Positions 8,068 to 16,299 of a DNA stretch of 55,619 nt are shown in pieces. Origin of the DNA: Gammaproteobacteria bacterium (GTDB lineage Bacteria > Pseudomonadota > Gammaproteobacteria > Pseudomonadales > Azotimanducaceae). Position 1 is the first letter of the stretch. Each line of letters starts with the position of its first letter. Made by a program: the position numbers and the translations under genes. Location: assembly GCA_028824555.1 (NCBI GenBank), contig JAPPDJ010000160.1:1-55619 (forward strand), in the 5' to 3' direction. Under the pieces are notes generated by a model, which made no database searches, was not told where the DNA came from, and saw only the letters and a list, made by a program, of their open reading frames with translations.

Positions 8068-8795
8068 ACGCGCGTCCGCTAGCGCCCGAGAATCGAACCC
8101 GAGTCTTGGCGATTGCCGCAGTCGGTATTCTCGGCACTGCCATAGTCGCCGCCACCGGCATCGGAGACGACATGCAAACGCGGGCCATCCAGCCAACCGA
8201 GGACTTCCACCGCATTTACGTCGAAGGCCCGGCGACTCTCCACATCGATCAGGGCGAGGAGGCGCGGGTGGAAGTCGCGGCTGCCGACGAGCATCAGGAC
8301 ACCGTCGAAGTGGAGGTGTCGGACGCTACGCTCTTCATCGAGGTGCCGGCGGAACTCGAAGTGGAGGATGTGGTCGTGCAGGTGACCACCCGCCAACTCA
8401 CGGAGCTCTACAGCGCCGGCCCCATTCTGGTCACCGGCGGCAAGCTGCAGACGGACACGCTGGTGGTGGAGAACCGGGGCAGCGGCGATTACCGCCTTGA
8501 CTCGCTCGACGCCGACGAACTCGTTATCGAGGCCCGCGGCGCGTTCCGATTTGAGGTGGACGGCCGTGCTGGCCGCCAGGTCGTGGACATCGCCGGGGCA
8601 GGTGAATACGAAGCGGCCGGTCTCAAAACCCGAACCGCCGAAGTCAGCCTTAAGGGCGCCGGCAGCGCCAGGGTGTGGGCCACAGAACGCCTCGATGTGG
8701 ACATCGCCGGCGCCGGCTCGGTCGCCTACGCCGGTGACCCCGACGTACACCGCCGCATCCGCGGCTTCGGCACCGTCCACAAGATCAACCAATGA
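8064..8795 (+). CDS. GIN-domain (DUF2807, 'toastrack'-like) membrane-anchored protein in the psp operon
   Basis: The 243-residue product has one N-terminal membrane helix (VLAIAAVGILGTAIVAATG, residues 13-31). A repetitive beta-rich domain follows, with the glycine motifs LYSAGPILVTG, VDIAGAGEYEAAG, LKGAGSARVWATERLDVDI and AGAGSVAYAGDPDV typical of DUF2807/GIN head domains. Related DUF4097/DUF2807 beta-solenoid domains are known companions of PspC/LiaF-type envelope-stress systems, so its place here is meaningful. The beta domain is predicted on the periplasmic side. It overlaps pspC by 4 nt, with AAGGAG just before. The biochemical function is unknown; it may sense or scaffold at the membrane. 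Confidence 0.85.
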   Translation: MNARPLAPENRTRVLAIAAVGILGTAIVAATGIGDDMQTRAIQPTEDFHRIYVEGPATLHIDQGEEARVEVAAADEHQDTVEVEVSDATLFIEVPAELEVEDVVVQVTTRQLTELYSAGPILVTGGKLQTDTLVVENRGSGDYRLDSLDADELVIEARGAFRFEVDGRAGRQVVDIAGAGEYEAAGLKTRTAEVSLKGAGSARVWATERLDVDIAGAGSVAYAGDPDVHRRIRGFGTVHKINQ

Positions 8796-8819
8796 CTTAA
8801 GCGCCCAGGAGTTCCCCAA

Positions 8820-9086
8820 ATGGATTGGCCAACCGCAACCCTGCTGATCGTCCTTCTGTCCGTCGGATTGCCTATGCTCCCCGCAGTACTGAAGGCTTGG
8901 AGATCCCGTCCCCGCCAAGCCGAAGCAGCGACGGCGACCGTCCATGCTCTCGAGCAGGAAGTGACGACCTTGCGCGAACGGGTGACAACCCTCGAAGCCA
9001 TCGTCACCGACGACGGCTACCGCCTAACGCGGGAAATCGACAGGCTCGAATCCACCGGGCGAGAGGCAGTAGGCGAGAGGCAGTAA
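8820..9086 (+). CDS. Small PspB-like membrane/coiled-coil protein (first of a tandem pair)
   Basis: This 88-residue protein has an N-terminal membrane helix (ATLLIVLLSVGLPMLPAVLK), a basic stretch (WRSRPRQ) and a coiled coil. The coiled coil ends LRERVTTLEAIVTDDGYRLT followed by REIDRLES. The layout is that of PspB, but the last 25 residues resemble the C-terminal tail of the PspC in this operon (IETHVTSGRYELQRELSRIE). CAGGAG at 8806-8811 is the ribosome site. It lies 24 nt after the GIN gene, so it is probably in the psp transcript. Inferred role: additional partner in the PspBC sensing complex. Confidence 0.8.
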   Translation: MDWPTATLLIVLLSVGLPMLPAVLKAWRSRPRQAEAATATVHALEQEVTTLRERVTTLEAIVTDDGYRLTREIDRLESTGREAVGERQ

Positions 9087-9167
9087 AGGTCGCCGCTCCC
9101 GGACCGGCCGCGGCAACTTGCACACGGCACCTTGAACGACTGATCAAACACGCGGAGATTCACCCTT

Positions 9168-9440
9168 ATGGATTGGTCGACTGTAGTCCTTCTGATCGTC
9201 TTCATGGTCGTGGGGCTCCCCATGCTGATAGGGGCTCTGAAGGTGTGGACATCCCGCCCTCGTCATAGCAGCGACGAAACGGACGCCACAGTTCAGGCCC
9301 TTGAGCAGGAAATGGGAACACTGCGCGAACGGGTGAAGACCTTGGAAGCCATCGTCACCGACGATGGCTATCGCCTTAACCAAGAAATCGACAAGCTCGA
9401 GTCCACCGCGCCAGAGGAAGCAAGGGCCGAACCCTCCTGA
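9168..9440 (+). CDS. Small PspB-like membrane/coiled-coil protein (second of a tandem pair)
   Basis: This 90-residue paralogue of the preceding gene shares the MDW start, the membrane helix (VVLLIVFMVVGLPMLIGALK) and the near-identical end RVKTLEAIVTDDGYRLNQEI with DKLES. The two differ mostly in the linker. The 81-nt spacer before it carries its own GGAGA ribosome site. Clear paralogy shows a tandem duplication; retention of both copies suggests function. A small GGGAC...GTCCC palindrome follows the gene at about 9486-9501 and may close the operon. Confidence 0.8.
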   Translation: MDWSTVVLLIVFMVVGLPMLIGALKVWTSRPRHSSDETDATVQALEQEMGTLRERVKTLEAIVTDDGYRLNQEIDKLESTAPEEARAEPS

Positions 9441-9484
9441 GCCCCATTCCGGCGGGGACTGCTAGACGCTTCGACGAGTTCTGC

Positions 9485-9503
9485 ACGGGACAAGCCCGTC
9501 CCC
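9485..9503. repeat. Short 'CGGGACAAGCCCGTCCC' palindromic element
   Basis: ACGGG and CCCGT arms surround ACAAG, followed by CCCCTACG. The same element type appears at 17536-17563, 17642-17672 and 35359-35390, always as GTAGGGGCGGG...CTTGTCCC or its complement. It stands between the convergent psp and glycerophosphodiesterase genes. It lacks a T-run, so it is classed as a repeat with possible terminator use. Confidence 0.5.
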
Positions 9504-9539
9504 TACGGTTCCCGAACCGCAACAGCGGGGCCGGGTGCC

Positions 9540-10292
9540 TCATGTATCGTCGCGGCAGACCCGGTCCGGGCAGTCCGTGAACACGCCACTCGCTCCGAAC
9601 CCCCTGAGTTCCCTCGCCCGTTCCGGATTGTTCACCGTGTACACCATGCAGGCGAAGCCCCGCTCTCGGATGGCAGCGATGCGGCTGGCGGTGGCGATGC
9701 GGTCGGAAATGTTGATGCTGCTCGCGTCCAGCTTCGCTGCTGTGGCGAGGGGGCTCATCCTGTGAGGGGAGGCCCCTCGCGCTCCCCCAGGCTGAGGGCT
9801 CCGCCAGCGGCTGAACAGCGGGGCGCAAGGGATGTGGGGGCAGGCGGCGTGGAAGCGCCTGAGTTCGGCGTGGTCGAACGAGGAAACCAGCAAGGGCCGT
9901 TCTAGCTCGCACAGGCGCTCCGCCGTGGGCGCGGCGGTGCCATCGCCCTTGAGCTCGACATTGATCCCCACGTTCGCCGGCACGTCTGCCAGCACGTCGT
10001 TCAGAAGCGGAACGATCTGGCCGTTGCCGGCATCCAGCGCGCGAAGCTCAGCAAGGCTGAGTTCCGCCACCGCGCCGGTGCCGTCGGTGGTGCGATCCAC
10101 CGTGTCGTCGTGGATCACCACCAACTCGCCGTCCACCAAATGCACGTCGAGCTCGACCGCATCGACGGCGAGGGCAACGGCCCTCGCAAAGCTGGCCAGC
10201 GTGTTTTCCGGTTCCAGCGCGGCCGCGCCACGGTGGCCAACGATGCACCATCCGGCCGGAGTTGGGGGGAAAAGAGGCGTTCGGGTTAACAT
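9540..10292 (-). CDS. Glycerophosphodiester phosphodiesterase
   Basis: The 250-residue product carries the GDPD hallmarks: VGHRGAAALEPENTLASF (catalytic HRG and ENT), AVDAVELDVHLVDGELVVIH with following DDTVDRTT, and the C-terminal VYTVNNPERARELRGFGASG and VFTDCPD. The family hydrolyses glycerophosphodiesters to sn-glycerol 3-phosphate and an alcohol; with no signal peptide it should act in the cytoplasm. About 15-20 residues (WRSPQPGGARGASPHRM) are encoded by a dispersed repeat at 9767-9812 inserted in frame just after the PCAPLF strand. The ATG start lies only 11 bp from the divergent dnaX start, so the two promoters must lie inside each other's coding regions or 5' ends. Confidence 0.88.
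   Translation of the reverse strand: MLTRTPLFPPTPAGWCIVGHRGAAALEPENTLASFARAVALAVDAVELDVHLVDGELVVIHDDTVDRTTDGTGAVAELSLAELRALDAGNGQIVPLLNDVLADVPANVGINVELKGDGTAAPTAERLCELERPLLVSSFDHAELRRFHAACPHIPCAPLFSRWRSPQPGGARGASPHRMSPLATAAKLDASSINISDRIATASRIAAIRERGFACMVYTVNNPERARELRGFGASGVFTDCPDRVCRDDT
9767..9812. repeat. In-frame 46-nt repeat inside the glycerophosphodiesterase gene
   Basis: The core GAGGGGAGGCCCCTCGCGCT then CCCCCAGGCTGAGGGCTCC matches 13268-13313 at the rnd 5' end over about 46 bases with only about six differences. It contains the palindrome GGGGAGGCCCC. The insertion keeps the reading frame and adds a glycine/proline/arginine-rich loop between conserved strands of the enzyme. Confidence 0.8.
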
Positions 10293-10303
10293 CCTGTCCG
10301 ATC

Positions 10304-12172
10304 ATGAGCTATCAAGTGCTGGCACGGAAGTACCGCCCGCGTGAATTCGATGACGTGGCAGGGCAAGAACACGCCGTGCGGGCGCTCAAGAACGCCCTCG
10401 ACCTCGGCCAGCTGCACCACGCCTATCTCTTCACAGGCACGCGCGGCGTCGGCAAGACTACGCTCGCGCGCATCCTCGCAAGGTGCCTCAACTGCGAAAC
10501 CGGCGTCACTTCCACGCCATGTGGCGAATGCCGCGCCTGCAACGACATCGTGGGCGGGCGCTTCGTCGATTTGATTGAAGTGGACGCTGCCTCCCGCACC
10601 GGCGTGGACGATACGCGGGAGCTCCTCAACAACGTGCAATACCTGCCGACGAACGGGCGCTACAAGGTGTACCTGATCGACGAGGTACACATGCTGTCCA
10701 CCTCCAGCTTCAACGCCCTGCTGAAGACGCTCGAAGAACCCCCGGAACACGTCAAGTTCGTGCTGGCGACCACGGAGGCGCGCCGCATCCCGGTCACGGT
10801 GCTCTCGCGCTGCCTGCAACTGAACCTCAGGAACATGCGTCCGGCCACCATCGAAGCCCAACTGAAGCAGATTCTGGCGGAGGAGAGCATCGAGGCCGAG
10901 GCCGAGGCGCTCGGCGTGATCGCCCGCGCCGCCGACGGCAGCATGCGGGACGCCTTGTCGATCACGGACCAAGCCGTGGCGCATGGCGGCGGCAGCGTGC
11001 GCGAGGCGGAGGTGATCGAGATGCTGGGCGTCGTGCGAAGCGACGAGGTGGGGGCACTGCTTTCCGCACTGGCCGACCACGACGTGCAGCAACTGCTTGC
11101 GGCCGGTGATGCCATCGCGGACCGTGCCGCCAGCCTGCCCGAGGTGGTGGAGGGCTTGCAGCGGGCATTCCACGACCTCGCGGTTGCGGCGGAGCTAGAC
11201 TTGGCGCCGGATGATTCCCTAACCGCGTTCCAGGGGCGCTTCTCGGCGGAGGACTTGCAGCTTTGCTATCAGATCGCGCTCATGGGCGGGCGCGACATGC
11301 AGTTCGCGCCGGATCCGAAGGTGGGCTTCGACATGACCCTGCTTCGGCTGGCGGCGTTCGAGCCCTCGGGGGAGGGCGGGGATGAACGCCGCGCCAGCGA
11401 CCGGGGGAGCAAGCCGGAGCCAAGCGTGAAGCCGGCGCGCCAAAGGGCGAACACACCACCGGCGGAGCAAAAGGGACGCGATGGGGGCGTGAATGGTCGC
11501 CTGATGGATGGAGGGGCAGTGCCGGAAGCCGAGGCTCCGGTGACGCCGGCACCGTCGCCCGATTCTGCGTTTGCCCAACCGCCGCACCCGGCGATGGAAG
11601 CGACCCCGTTACCCGACGGGGGAGACGGAGGGCGGGACGCCTTCCCTCCAGACGAACCCATGCGATCAGAGTCGCCCGTTCCGGTCGGACCCGTGGCGCC
11701 GGAGCCTCCTCCAGAGGACCGCGTCCCACCACCGGCAACCGTCGGGGCCGCGGCGGCTTCCCCCAACGGGCCGGCATCGGGCGAGTGGCACGAGATCGTC
11801 GCGGCAATGGCGCCGCAGGGGGTGACGGCAATGGTGCTGGAAAACGCCAACCTGCTGGAAAAGGGCGACAACGTCTGGCGCATCGCCCTCGATCCGGGGC
11901 ACGAAGCGATCCTCAACGACAAGCAGCGCGCCGAGGTGGCGAACCTCGCTTCCCGCTACGCCGGACATAGCGTGCGCGTCGCCATCGAAATCGGCGCTCT
12001 TGCCGAGGAGACGCCGGCGGCGCGGCGGACGCGCATCCGTGCGCAGCAGGAGGAGGCGGCGCGGCAGGCTTTGATGCAGGATGATGCCGCACGGAGCCTG
12101 ATCGAACAGTTCGACGGTCGGATCGAGAGTGTCAAGGCCATCGCGCCGGCCAGCGAGGGAGCGAGGGAATGA
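10304..12172 (+). CDS. dnaX: DNA polymerase III subunit gamma/tau
   Basis: The 622-residue clamp-loader ATPase has YQVLARKYRPREFDDVAGQE, Walker A GTRGVGKT (about residue 45), four zinc-binding cysteines (C61, C64, C73, C76) and Walker B VYLIDEVHML, followed by the sensor-1 region. Residues about 370-500 are a low-complexity proline/acid-rich linker, and the last 120 residues correspond to the tau region. No obvious A-rich slippery site was seen, so a frameshifted gamma form is not predicted. A copy of a dispersed palindrome lies in frame in the linker (11627-11652). The ATG at 10304 (MSYQVLARKYRP) is preferred over an upstream GTG/ATG at 10262. It is the first gene of dnaX-ybaB-recR-rnd, and ybaB overlaps its stop (ATGA). 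Confidence 0.95.
   Translation: MSYQVLARKYRPREFDDVAGQEHAVRALKNALDLGQLHHAYLFTGTRGVGKTTLARILARCLNCETGVTSTPCGECRACNDIVGGRFVDLIEVDAASRTGVDDTRELLNNVQYLPTNGRYKVYLIDEVHMLSTSSFNALLKTLEEPPEHVKFVLATTEARRIPVTVLSRCLQLNLRNMRPATIEAQLKQILAEESIEAEAEALGVIARAADGSMRDALSITDQAVAHGGGSVREAEVIEMLGVVRSDEVGALLSALADHDVQQLLAAGDAIADRAASLPEVVEGLQRAFHDLAVAAELDLAPDDSLTAFQGRFSAEDLQLCYQIALMGGRDMQFAPDPKVGFDMTLLRLAAFEPSGEGGDERRASDRGSKPEPSVKPARQRANTPPAEQKGRDGGVNGRLMDGGAVPEAEAPVTPAPSPDSAFAQPPHPAMEATPLPDGGDGGRDAFPPDEPMRSESPVPVGPVAPEPPPEDRVPPPATVGAAAASPNGPASGEWHEIVAAMAPQGVTAMVLENANLLEKGDNVWRIALDPGHEAILNDKQRAEVANLASRYAGHSVRVAIEIGALAEETPAARRTRIRAQQEEAARQALMQDDAARSLIEQFDGRIESVKAIAPASEGARE
11627..11652. repeat. In-frame palindromic element in the dnaX linker
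   Basis: GGAGGGCGGGACGCC and the following TTCCCTCCAGA match, with one mismatch over 26 bases, the reverse complement of the intergenic hairpin at 33131-33159 downstream of etfA. The element is palindromic (GGAGGGCG...CCCTCC). It encodes GGRDAFPPD in the flexible DnaX linker, at about residues 442-450. Confidence 0.75.
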
Positions 12173-12501
12173 AGGGCATTGGCGACCTTTTCCAGCAAGC
12201 ACAATCCATGAAGCGTGCCGTGGAGGAGCTCAACACCGAGATGAGCAAGGCTCGCGTCACCGGCGAGAGCGGCGCCGGCATGGTCAAGGTGACCATCAAC
12301 GGCAGCTACGAGGCACTGAGTGCCCAGATCGATCCCACCGTGCTGGCGGGCCTTTCGGAAGACGAGCGGACGATGGTCGAGGATTTGGTGGCCGCTGCAG
12401 TGACCGATGCATCGCGGCGACTGCGAGAGTTCCAGAAAGATCAGATGGCGTCGCTGACGCGGGGGGTGAACCTGCCCCCAGACCTCAAGTCGCTGCTTTA
12501 G
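12169..12501 (+). CDS. ybaB: YbaB/EbfC nucleoid-associated protein
   Basis: The 110-residue product reads GDLFQQAQSMKRAVEELNTE, then GMVKVTINGSYEALSAQIDP and LVAAAVTDASRRLREF, the standard YbaB layout. It is a DNA-binding, probably dimeric nucleoid protein. The gene sits between dnaX and recR as in most proteobacteria. Its ATG overlaps the dnaX stop by 4 nt and recR follows 27 nt later, which supports co-transcription. Confidence 0.93.
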   Translation: MKGIGDLFQQAQSMKRAVEELNTEMSKARVTGESGAGMVKVTINGSYEALSAQIDPTVLAGLSEDERTMVEDLVAAAVTDASRRLREFQKDQMASLTRGVNLPPDLKSLL

Positions 12502-12528
12502 GCACGGCGCGGAAACACCGCGGCCTGT

Positions 12529-13128
12529 ATGCGCATCAGTCCCCTCATCGATCGCCTTGTGGAGGCATTGCAGACGCTTCCCGGGGTGGGCCCGAAAACC
12601 GCTGTGCGAACCGCCTTGCACCTGTTGCAGCACAATCGCCCCGGCGCCCGAGCCCTTGCCGCGGCGTTGAGCGAAGCCGCCGATCGGGTCATGCGCTGCC
12701 GTAGCTGTCGCACCCTGTCGGAAACCGAGCTCTGTGCCATCTGCGCGAATCCGAAGCGCGATCCGAAGCTCCTGTGCATCGTCGAGTCGCCCTCCGACAT
12801 CGTTGCCATCGAACAGTCTGGCGCCTTTGGCGGCCGCTACTTCGTGCTCCACGGCCGCCTGTCGCCGCTTGATGGGGTGGGGCCGGAGGAACTCGGCATC
12901 GTCGATTTGGCCGAGCGCGTGACCGGCCAAGGTGCCGAGGAGGTCATCCTTGCCACCAACCCGACCGTCGAAGGCGAGGCAACCGCGCACTACATCGCCG
13001 AGGCGCTGCGTGGCACCGGCGCGAGTCTCAGCCGAATCGCGCACGGCGTTCCGGTGGGTGGCGAGCTCGAATACACCGACGGTGGCACCATCGTTCATGC
13101 CCTGCAGGGGCGTCGTGTCGTCTCCTGA
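12529..13128 (+). CDS. recR: Recombination protein RecR
   Basis: The 199-residue product contains the helix-hairpin-helix [20 protein letters not shown], the zinc finger [16 protein letters not shown], the Toprim domain ([20 protein letters not shown] then [13 protein letters not shown]), a Walker-like [18 protein letters not shown] motif and the C-terminal [14 protein letters not shown]. RecR loads RecA with RecFO at gaps. The rnd frame begins inside its last codons (GTG 13115) if that start is used. Confidence 0.95.
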   Translation: MRISPLIDRLVEALQTLPGVGPKTAVRTALHLLQHNRPGARALAAALSEAADRVMRCRSCRTLSETELCAICANPKRDPKLLCIVESPSDIVAIEQSGAFGGRYFVLHGRLSPLDGVGPEELGIVDLAERVTGQGAEEVILATNPTVEGEATAHYIAEALRGTGASLSRIAHGVPVGGELEYTDGGTIVHALQGRRVVS

Positions 13129-14383
13129 GGGCTCCGCTAGCGAGGGGAAGCCCCTCCCGCACGCGCGCCGTGGCGGGCGCGTTGGAAGTTCCGCTGGCGC
13201 GGAACCTCTGAGCCCCACCGCTGAAGGGGCCCCGTCCGCGCTCCCCCAAGCTGAGGGCTCCTCCAGCGAGGGGAGGCCCCTTGCGCTCGCCCAAGCTGAG
13301 GGCTCCTCCCCGCTACTGGTGGACGATGCTGCCATCGAGGCCGCGGTAGCGGCAGAGGGCCCTTTGGGGCTGGACACCGAGTTCATGCGCACCGACACGT
13401 TCTTTCCGGTGCCGGCGCTGTATCAGATCGCCAGCGTAAGCGGCACGTTTTTGGTGGACGGTCAGGCCGACGTGAGCTTCGCCGCCCTCGCCCAGGTGAT
13501 GACGGACCCGACCCGCCTCAAGATCATGCACTCGCTTTCCGAAGACCTCGAGGTGCTCGACTGCCACCTCGGCGTCCTGCCGCAGCACGTGATCGACACC
13601 CAGCTTGCCCATGCCTTTGTCACGCCGGAATACGGCGTCGGCTACGCGGCCCTGGTGGAACGCCATCTCGGCATCGTCCTCGCCAAGCACTCCACCCGTT
13701 CCAACTGGCTGCGCCGACCGCTTTCGCCGGAGCAGCTTTCCTACGCGCGTGAGGATGTGGAATACCTGCTGCCGCTTTGGGAGCGCATCGGCGCCGAACT
13801 CGAAAGCCTGGGCAGGCTCGATTGGGCGATGGAGGAGATGGCGCGGCTATTGGTGCGACGCCCGCCACCAGAGGAACACTACCGGGGCGTGTCGGGCGCC
13901 CGGCGTCTTTCCCGGCGCCAACTTGCCATCCTGCGGGGCCTCATCACGTGGCGCGAGCGCGAGGCGCGACGACGCGACATGCCTCGTGCCCACCTTGCTC
14001 GTGATGACGCACTGCTTGGCCTGGCCCTCAACGAGGCCCCGTCGCCTTCGCTGGATGCGTTGCCGAAGGGCTTGCGTCGTCGCTACGGCAAGGTCTTGCT
14101 GCAAACACACGCGAAGGGCCGGGACGATCCGCGTCCGCCACCGCGCTTGCCCGAGCCCCTGAGCCGTCGCCAGGGCGAACTCGCCGCGGTGCTTCGGAAC
14201 TTGGCCAAGGCGTGCTCCGAGCGTTTGGGCATGGCACCGGAGTTGCTTGCCCGCAGGCGCGACATGGAAGCGTGCGTGTTGCACTGGCGCGAACATGGCG
14301 ACCTGCCGCCCTGGTTTGGTGCATGGCGAGAGAGCCTGCTTGGGGACGAGTTTCGACGCCGGCTCGGAGGGATGCCGACATGA
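13115..14383 (+). CDS. rnd: Ribonuclease D with repeat-derived N-terminal extension
   Basis: The DEDD exonuclease domain is intact: [33 protein letters not shown], the [20 protein letters not shown] block, and [18 protein letters not shown], followed by HRDC-like helical domains. RNase D trims the 3' ends of tRNA and other small RNAs. Homology to known RNase D begins at about 13310 ([13 protein letters not shown]). Everything before it, from the GTG at 13115 that overlaps recR, is translated repeat sequence ([20 protein letters not shown]). Alternative starts are GTG 13319, which would remove the extension, or another codon in the repeat. The domain itself has normal length. ycgN overlaps the stop by 4 nt. 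Confidence 0.88.
   Translation: MSSPEGSASEGKPLPHARRGGRVGSSAGAEPLSPTAEGAPSALPQAEGSSSEGRPLALAQAEGSSPLLVDDAAIEAAVAAEGPLGLDTEFMRTDTFFPVPALYQIASVSGTFLVDGQADVSFAALAQVMTDPTRLKIMHSLSEDLEVLDCHLGVLPQHVIDTQLAHAFVTPEYGVGYAALVERHLGIVLAKHSTRSNWLRRPLSPEQLSYAREDVEYLLPLWERIGAELESLGRLDWAMEEMARLLVRRPPPEEHYRGVSGARRLSRRQLAILRGLITWREREARRRDMPRAHLARDDALLGLALNEAPSPSLDALPKGLRRRYGKVLLQTHAKGRDDPRPPPRLPEPLSRRQGELAAVLRNLAKACSERLGMAPELLARRRDMEACVLHWREHGDLPPWFGAWRESLLGDEFRRRLGGMPT
13126..13313. repeat. Tandem and mixed repeats at the recR-rnd junction
   Basis: A unit of about 45 nt (GCTGAGGGCTCCTCCAGCGA, GGGGAGGCCCC, TTGCGCTCGCCCAA) is present fully at 13251-13295, partly at 13125-13160 and 13213-13250, and begins again at 13296. 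A copy of the commonest element (GGGCGCGTTGGAAGTTCCGC) is embedded at about 13160-13209. All of it is open in the rnd frame; the unit length is a multiple of three. The same unit sits in the glycerophosphodiesterase gene at 9767-9812. Confidence 0.8.
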
Positions 14384-14916
14384 GGTGGCGAAGGCGCCGC
14401 AAACGCAAGAACCTGACGGAGACAACAGCCGCACCGGCTGCGAGCGACGGCGACGAGCCGTTCTGGCGCCGCAAGCCCCTCGAGGAGATGACCGACGAGG
14501 AATGGGAATCCCTCTGCGATGGCTGCGGCCGCTGTTGCCTGCTCAAGACCGAAGACCAGGACACCGGCGAAGTGCAGACCGCCGCCATCGCCTGCCGCCT
14601 GCTGGACCTCGAAAGCTGCCGCTGTACCCAGTACCCGAAGCGTCACGATTACGTTCCGGATTGCATCCAACTCGACATCGAAGGCATCCGCACGCTCTCC
14701 TGGCTGCCGAAATCCTGCGCCTACCGACGCCTCGATGAGGGGCGCGATCTAGCGTGGTGGCATCCCCTGGTGTCCGGGGACCCCAATACCGTTCACGAAG
14801 CCGGCATCAGCGTCGCCGGCAACGTCGTCTCGGAATCCTCCGTGCATCCGCAGGAACTCGCGGCCTGGCACGCTGGCCGGTTGCAGGAACAGACGGTGAA
14901 GTGGGTGGATGAATGA
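14380..14916 (+). CDS. ycgN: YcgN-family (UPF0260) cysteine-cluster protein
   Basis: The 178-residue product has [20 protein letters not shown] followed by [10 protein letters not shown], then [20 protein letters not shown] and WLPKSCAYR. The conserved cysteines match the zinc/iron-cluster type UPF0260 family found in proteobacteria. The molecular function is not established. The ATG ([11 protein letters not shown]) overlaps the rnd stop, and the next gene overlaps its stop by 4 nt, so it is translated as part of the dnaX-rnd run. The N-terminus is unusually basic. Confidence 0.9.
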   Translation: MRWRRRRKRKNLTETTAAPAASDGDEPFWRRKPLEEMTDEEWESLCDGCGRCCLLKTEDQDTGEVQTAAIACRLLDLESCRCTQYPKRHDYVPDCIQLDIEGIRTLSWLPKSCAYRRLDEGRDLAWWHPLVSGDPNTVHEAGISVAGNVVSESSVHPQELAAWHAGRLQEQTVKWVDE

Positions 14917-15329
14917 GTTCCCACGCCATTGCCTGGTGGGTAGCTGGCGTCTCCTGCCTCGGCTTGGCGGCGCTCGCCTTCGTGCTGCTGCGTCGCTATC
15001 CGCTGCTGCGGGGCCTGCGCTGGTTCGTACCGGCGTTGGTGTTGACGCTGGGGCTTGCGCCGTATCAATTCGACGAGGCCCATCTCGCGCCGGCATGGGT
15101 CGTGGCCGGGTTCCGCACCTTCTTTGAAGCCGGCATGGATCCCGGGCCGCCTTGGCGGCTGTTGGGCGCAGCCGCCACGGGCCTCTGCGCCGCCTACATC
15201 GCTGCCCTCAGCCTGCGTGGCCTCGGCCACGCAATCCTGCGGCGCATCCACCCCCGCCGCGCCGGCGCCGCCCCGGATGCGCAAATCGACACCGAGGGTG
15301 CATCCGACGCACCAAAGCGGGTAAAGTAG
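14913..15329 (+). CDS. Small integral membrane protein of unknown function
   Basis: The 138-residue product has about three hydrophobic segments ([55 protein letters not shown]) and a basic, hydrophilic C-terminus ([15 protein letters not shown]). I recognise no family. It overlaps ycgN by 4 nt and precedes moxR by 73 nt. The coupling with ycgN suggests a real gene. The [12 protein letters not shown] loop between segments 2 and 3 is the most distinctive hydrophilic feature. Confidence 0.75.
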   Translation: MSSHAIAWWVAGVSCLGLAALAFVLLRRYPLLRGLRWFVPALVLTLGLAPYQFDEAHLAPAWVVAGFRTFFEAGMDPGPPWRLLGAAATGLCAAYIAALSLRGLGHAILRRIHPRRAGAAPDAQIDTEGASDAPKRVK

Positions 15330-15402
15330 CGCCTTTTGTCTGCGGCACCTCCCACCGGAACGCTGCAGTTAGGGCTCTCACGCAAAGGAGATGGACAGCC
15401 GA

Positions 15403-16251
15403 ATGAAGTTCGACAGCACCGACACCTACATTTCGACCGACGAGCTGTCGATGGCAGTGGATGCGGCCGTCAAGCTGGAGCGGCCCCTGCTCATCAAGGG
15501 CGAGCCCGGCACCGGCAAAACCCTGCTGGCGGAGGAGATTGCCAAGACCTACGACCTGCGCCTCATTACCTGGCACATCAAGTCGCAAACGAAGGCGCTC
15601 CAGGGCCTGTACGAATACGACGCCGTCTCCCGCCTGCGCGATTCCCAGCTCGGCGACGACCGGGTGCAGGACATCCGCAACTACATCAAGAAAGGCAAGC
15701 TCTGGGACGCGTTCGAGGCCTCCGAGCGGGTCGTGCTCCTGATCGACGAGATCGACAAGGCCGACATCGAGTTCCCGAACGACCTCCTGCAGGAACTCGA
15801 CCGCATGGAGTTCTTCGTGTACGAGACGAGCGAGACGGTGAAGGCGCAGCACCGCCCGATCGTCGTCATTACCTCAAACAACGAGAAGGAGCTGCCGGAC
15901 GCGTTCCTGCGCCGCTGCTTCTTCCACTACATCAACTTCCCGGATCGGGAAACGATGCAGCAGATCATCGAAGTGCATCATCCCGAGATCAAGGATCACT
16001 TGGTCAAAGAGGCGATGGAGATCTTCTTCGACGTGCGCAAGGTGCCGGGGCTGAAGAAAAAGCCCTCCACCTCAGAGCTCATTGATTGGCTCAAGCTATT
16101 GATGGCAGATGATATTCCCGATGAAATCCTGACAAACCGCGATCCGTCCAAGGCGATTCCGCCGCTGTACGGAGCGCTGGTGAAGAACGAGCAGGACGTG
16201 CATCTGCTCGAACGGCTGGCCTTCATGAACCGACGCGACAGCCGGGGTTAG
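15403..16251 (+). CDS. MoxR-family AAA+ ATPase
   Basis: The 282-residue product has Walker A KGEPGTGKTLLAEEIAKTYD, Walker B VVLLIDEIDKADIEFPNDLL, sensor-1 ITSNNEKELPDAFLRRCFFH, and the C-terminal lid. MoxR ATPases act as chaperones that mature enzyme complexes together with a VWA-domain partner, and such a partner follows directly. AAGGAG at 15383-15388 fits the ATG at 15403 (MKFDSTDTYISTDEL) better than the ATG at 15391, which lies too close. Confidence 0.92.
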   Translation: MKFDSTDTYISTDELSMAVDAAVKLERPLLIKGEPGTGKTLLAEEIAKTYDLRLITWHIKSQTKALQGLYEYDAVSRLRDSQLGDDRVQDIRNYIKKGKLWDAFEASERVVLLIDEIDKADIEFPNDLLQELDRMEFFVYETSETVKAQHRPIVVITSNNEKELPDAFLRRCFFHYINFPDRETMQQIIEVHHPEIKDHLVKEAMEIFFDVRKVPGLKKKPSTSELIDWLKLLMADDIPDEILTNRDPSKAIPPLYGALVKNEQDVHLLERLAFMNRRDSRG

Positions 16252-16299
16252 GCACGCCATCGACACCCGTCCTTCGAAGCAAGCGGAGAAACGCCCAAC

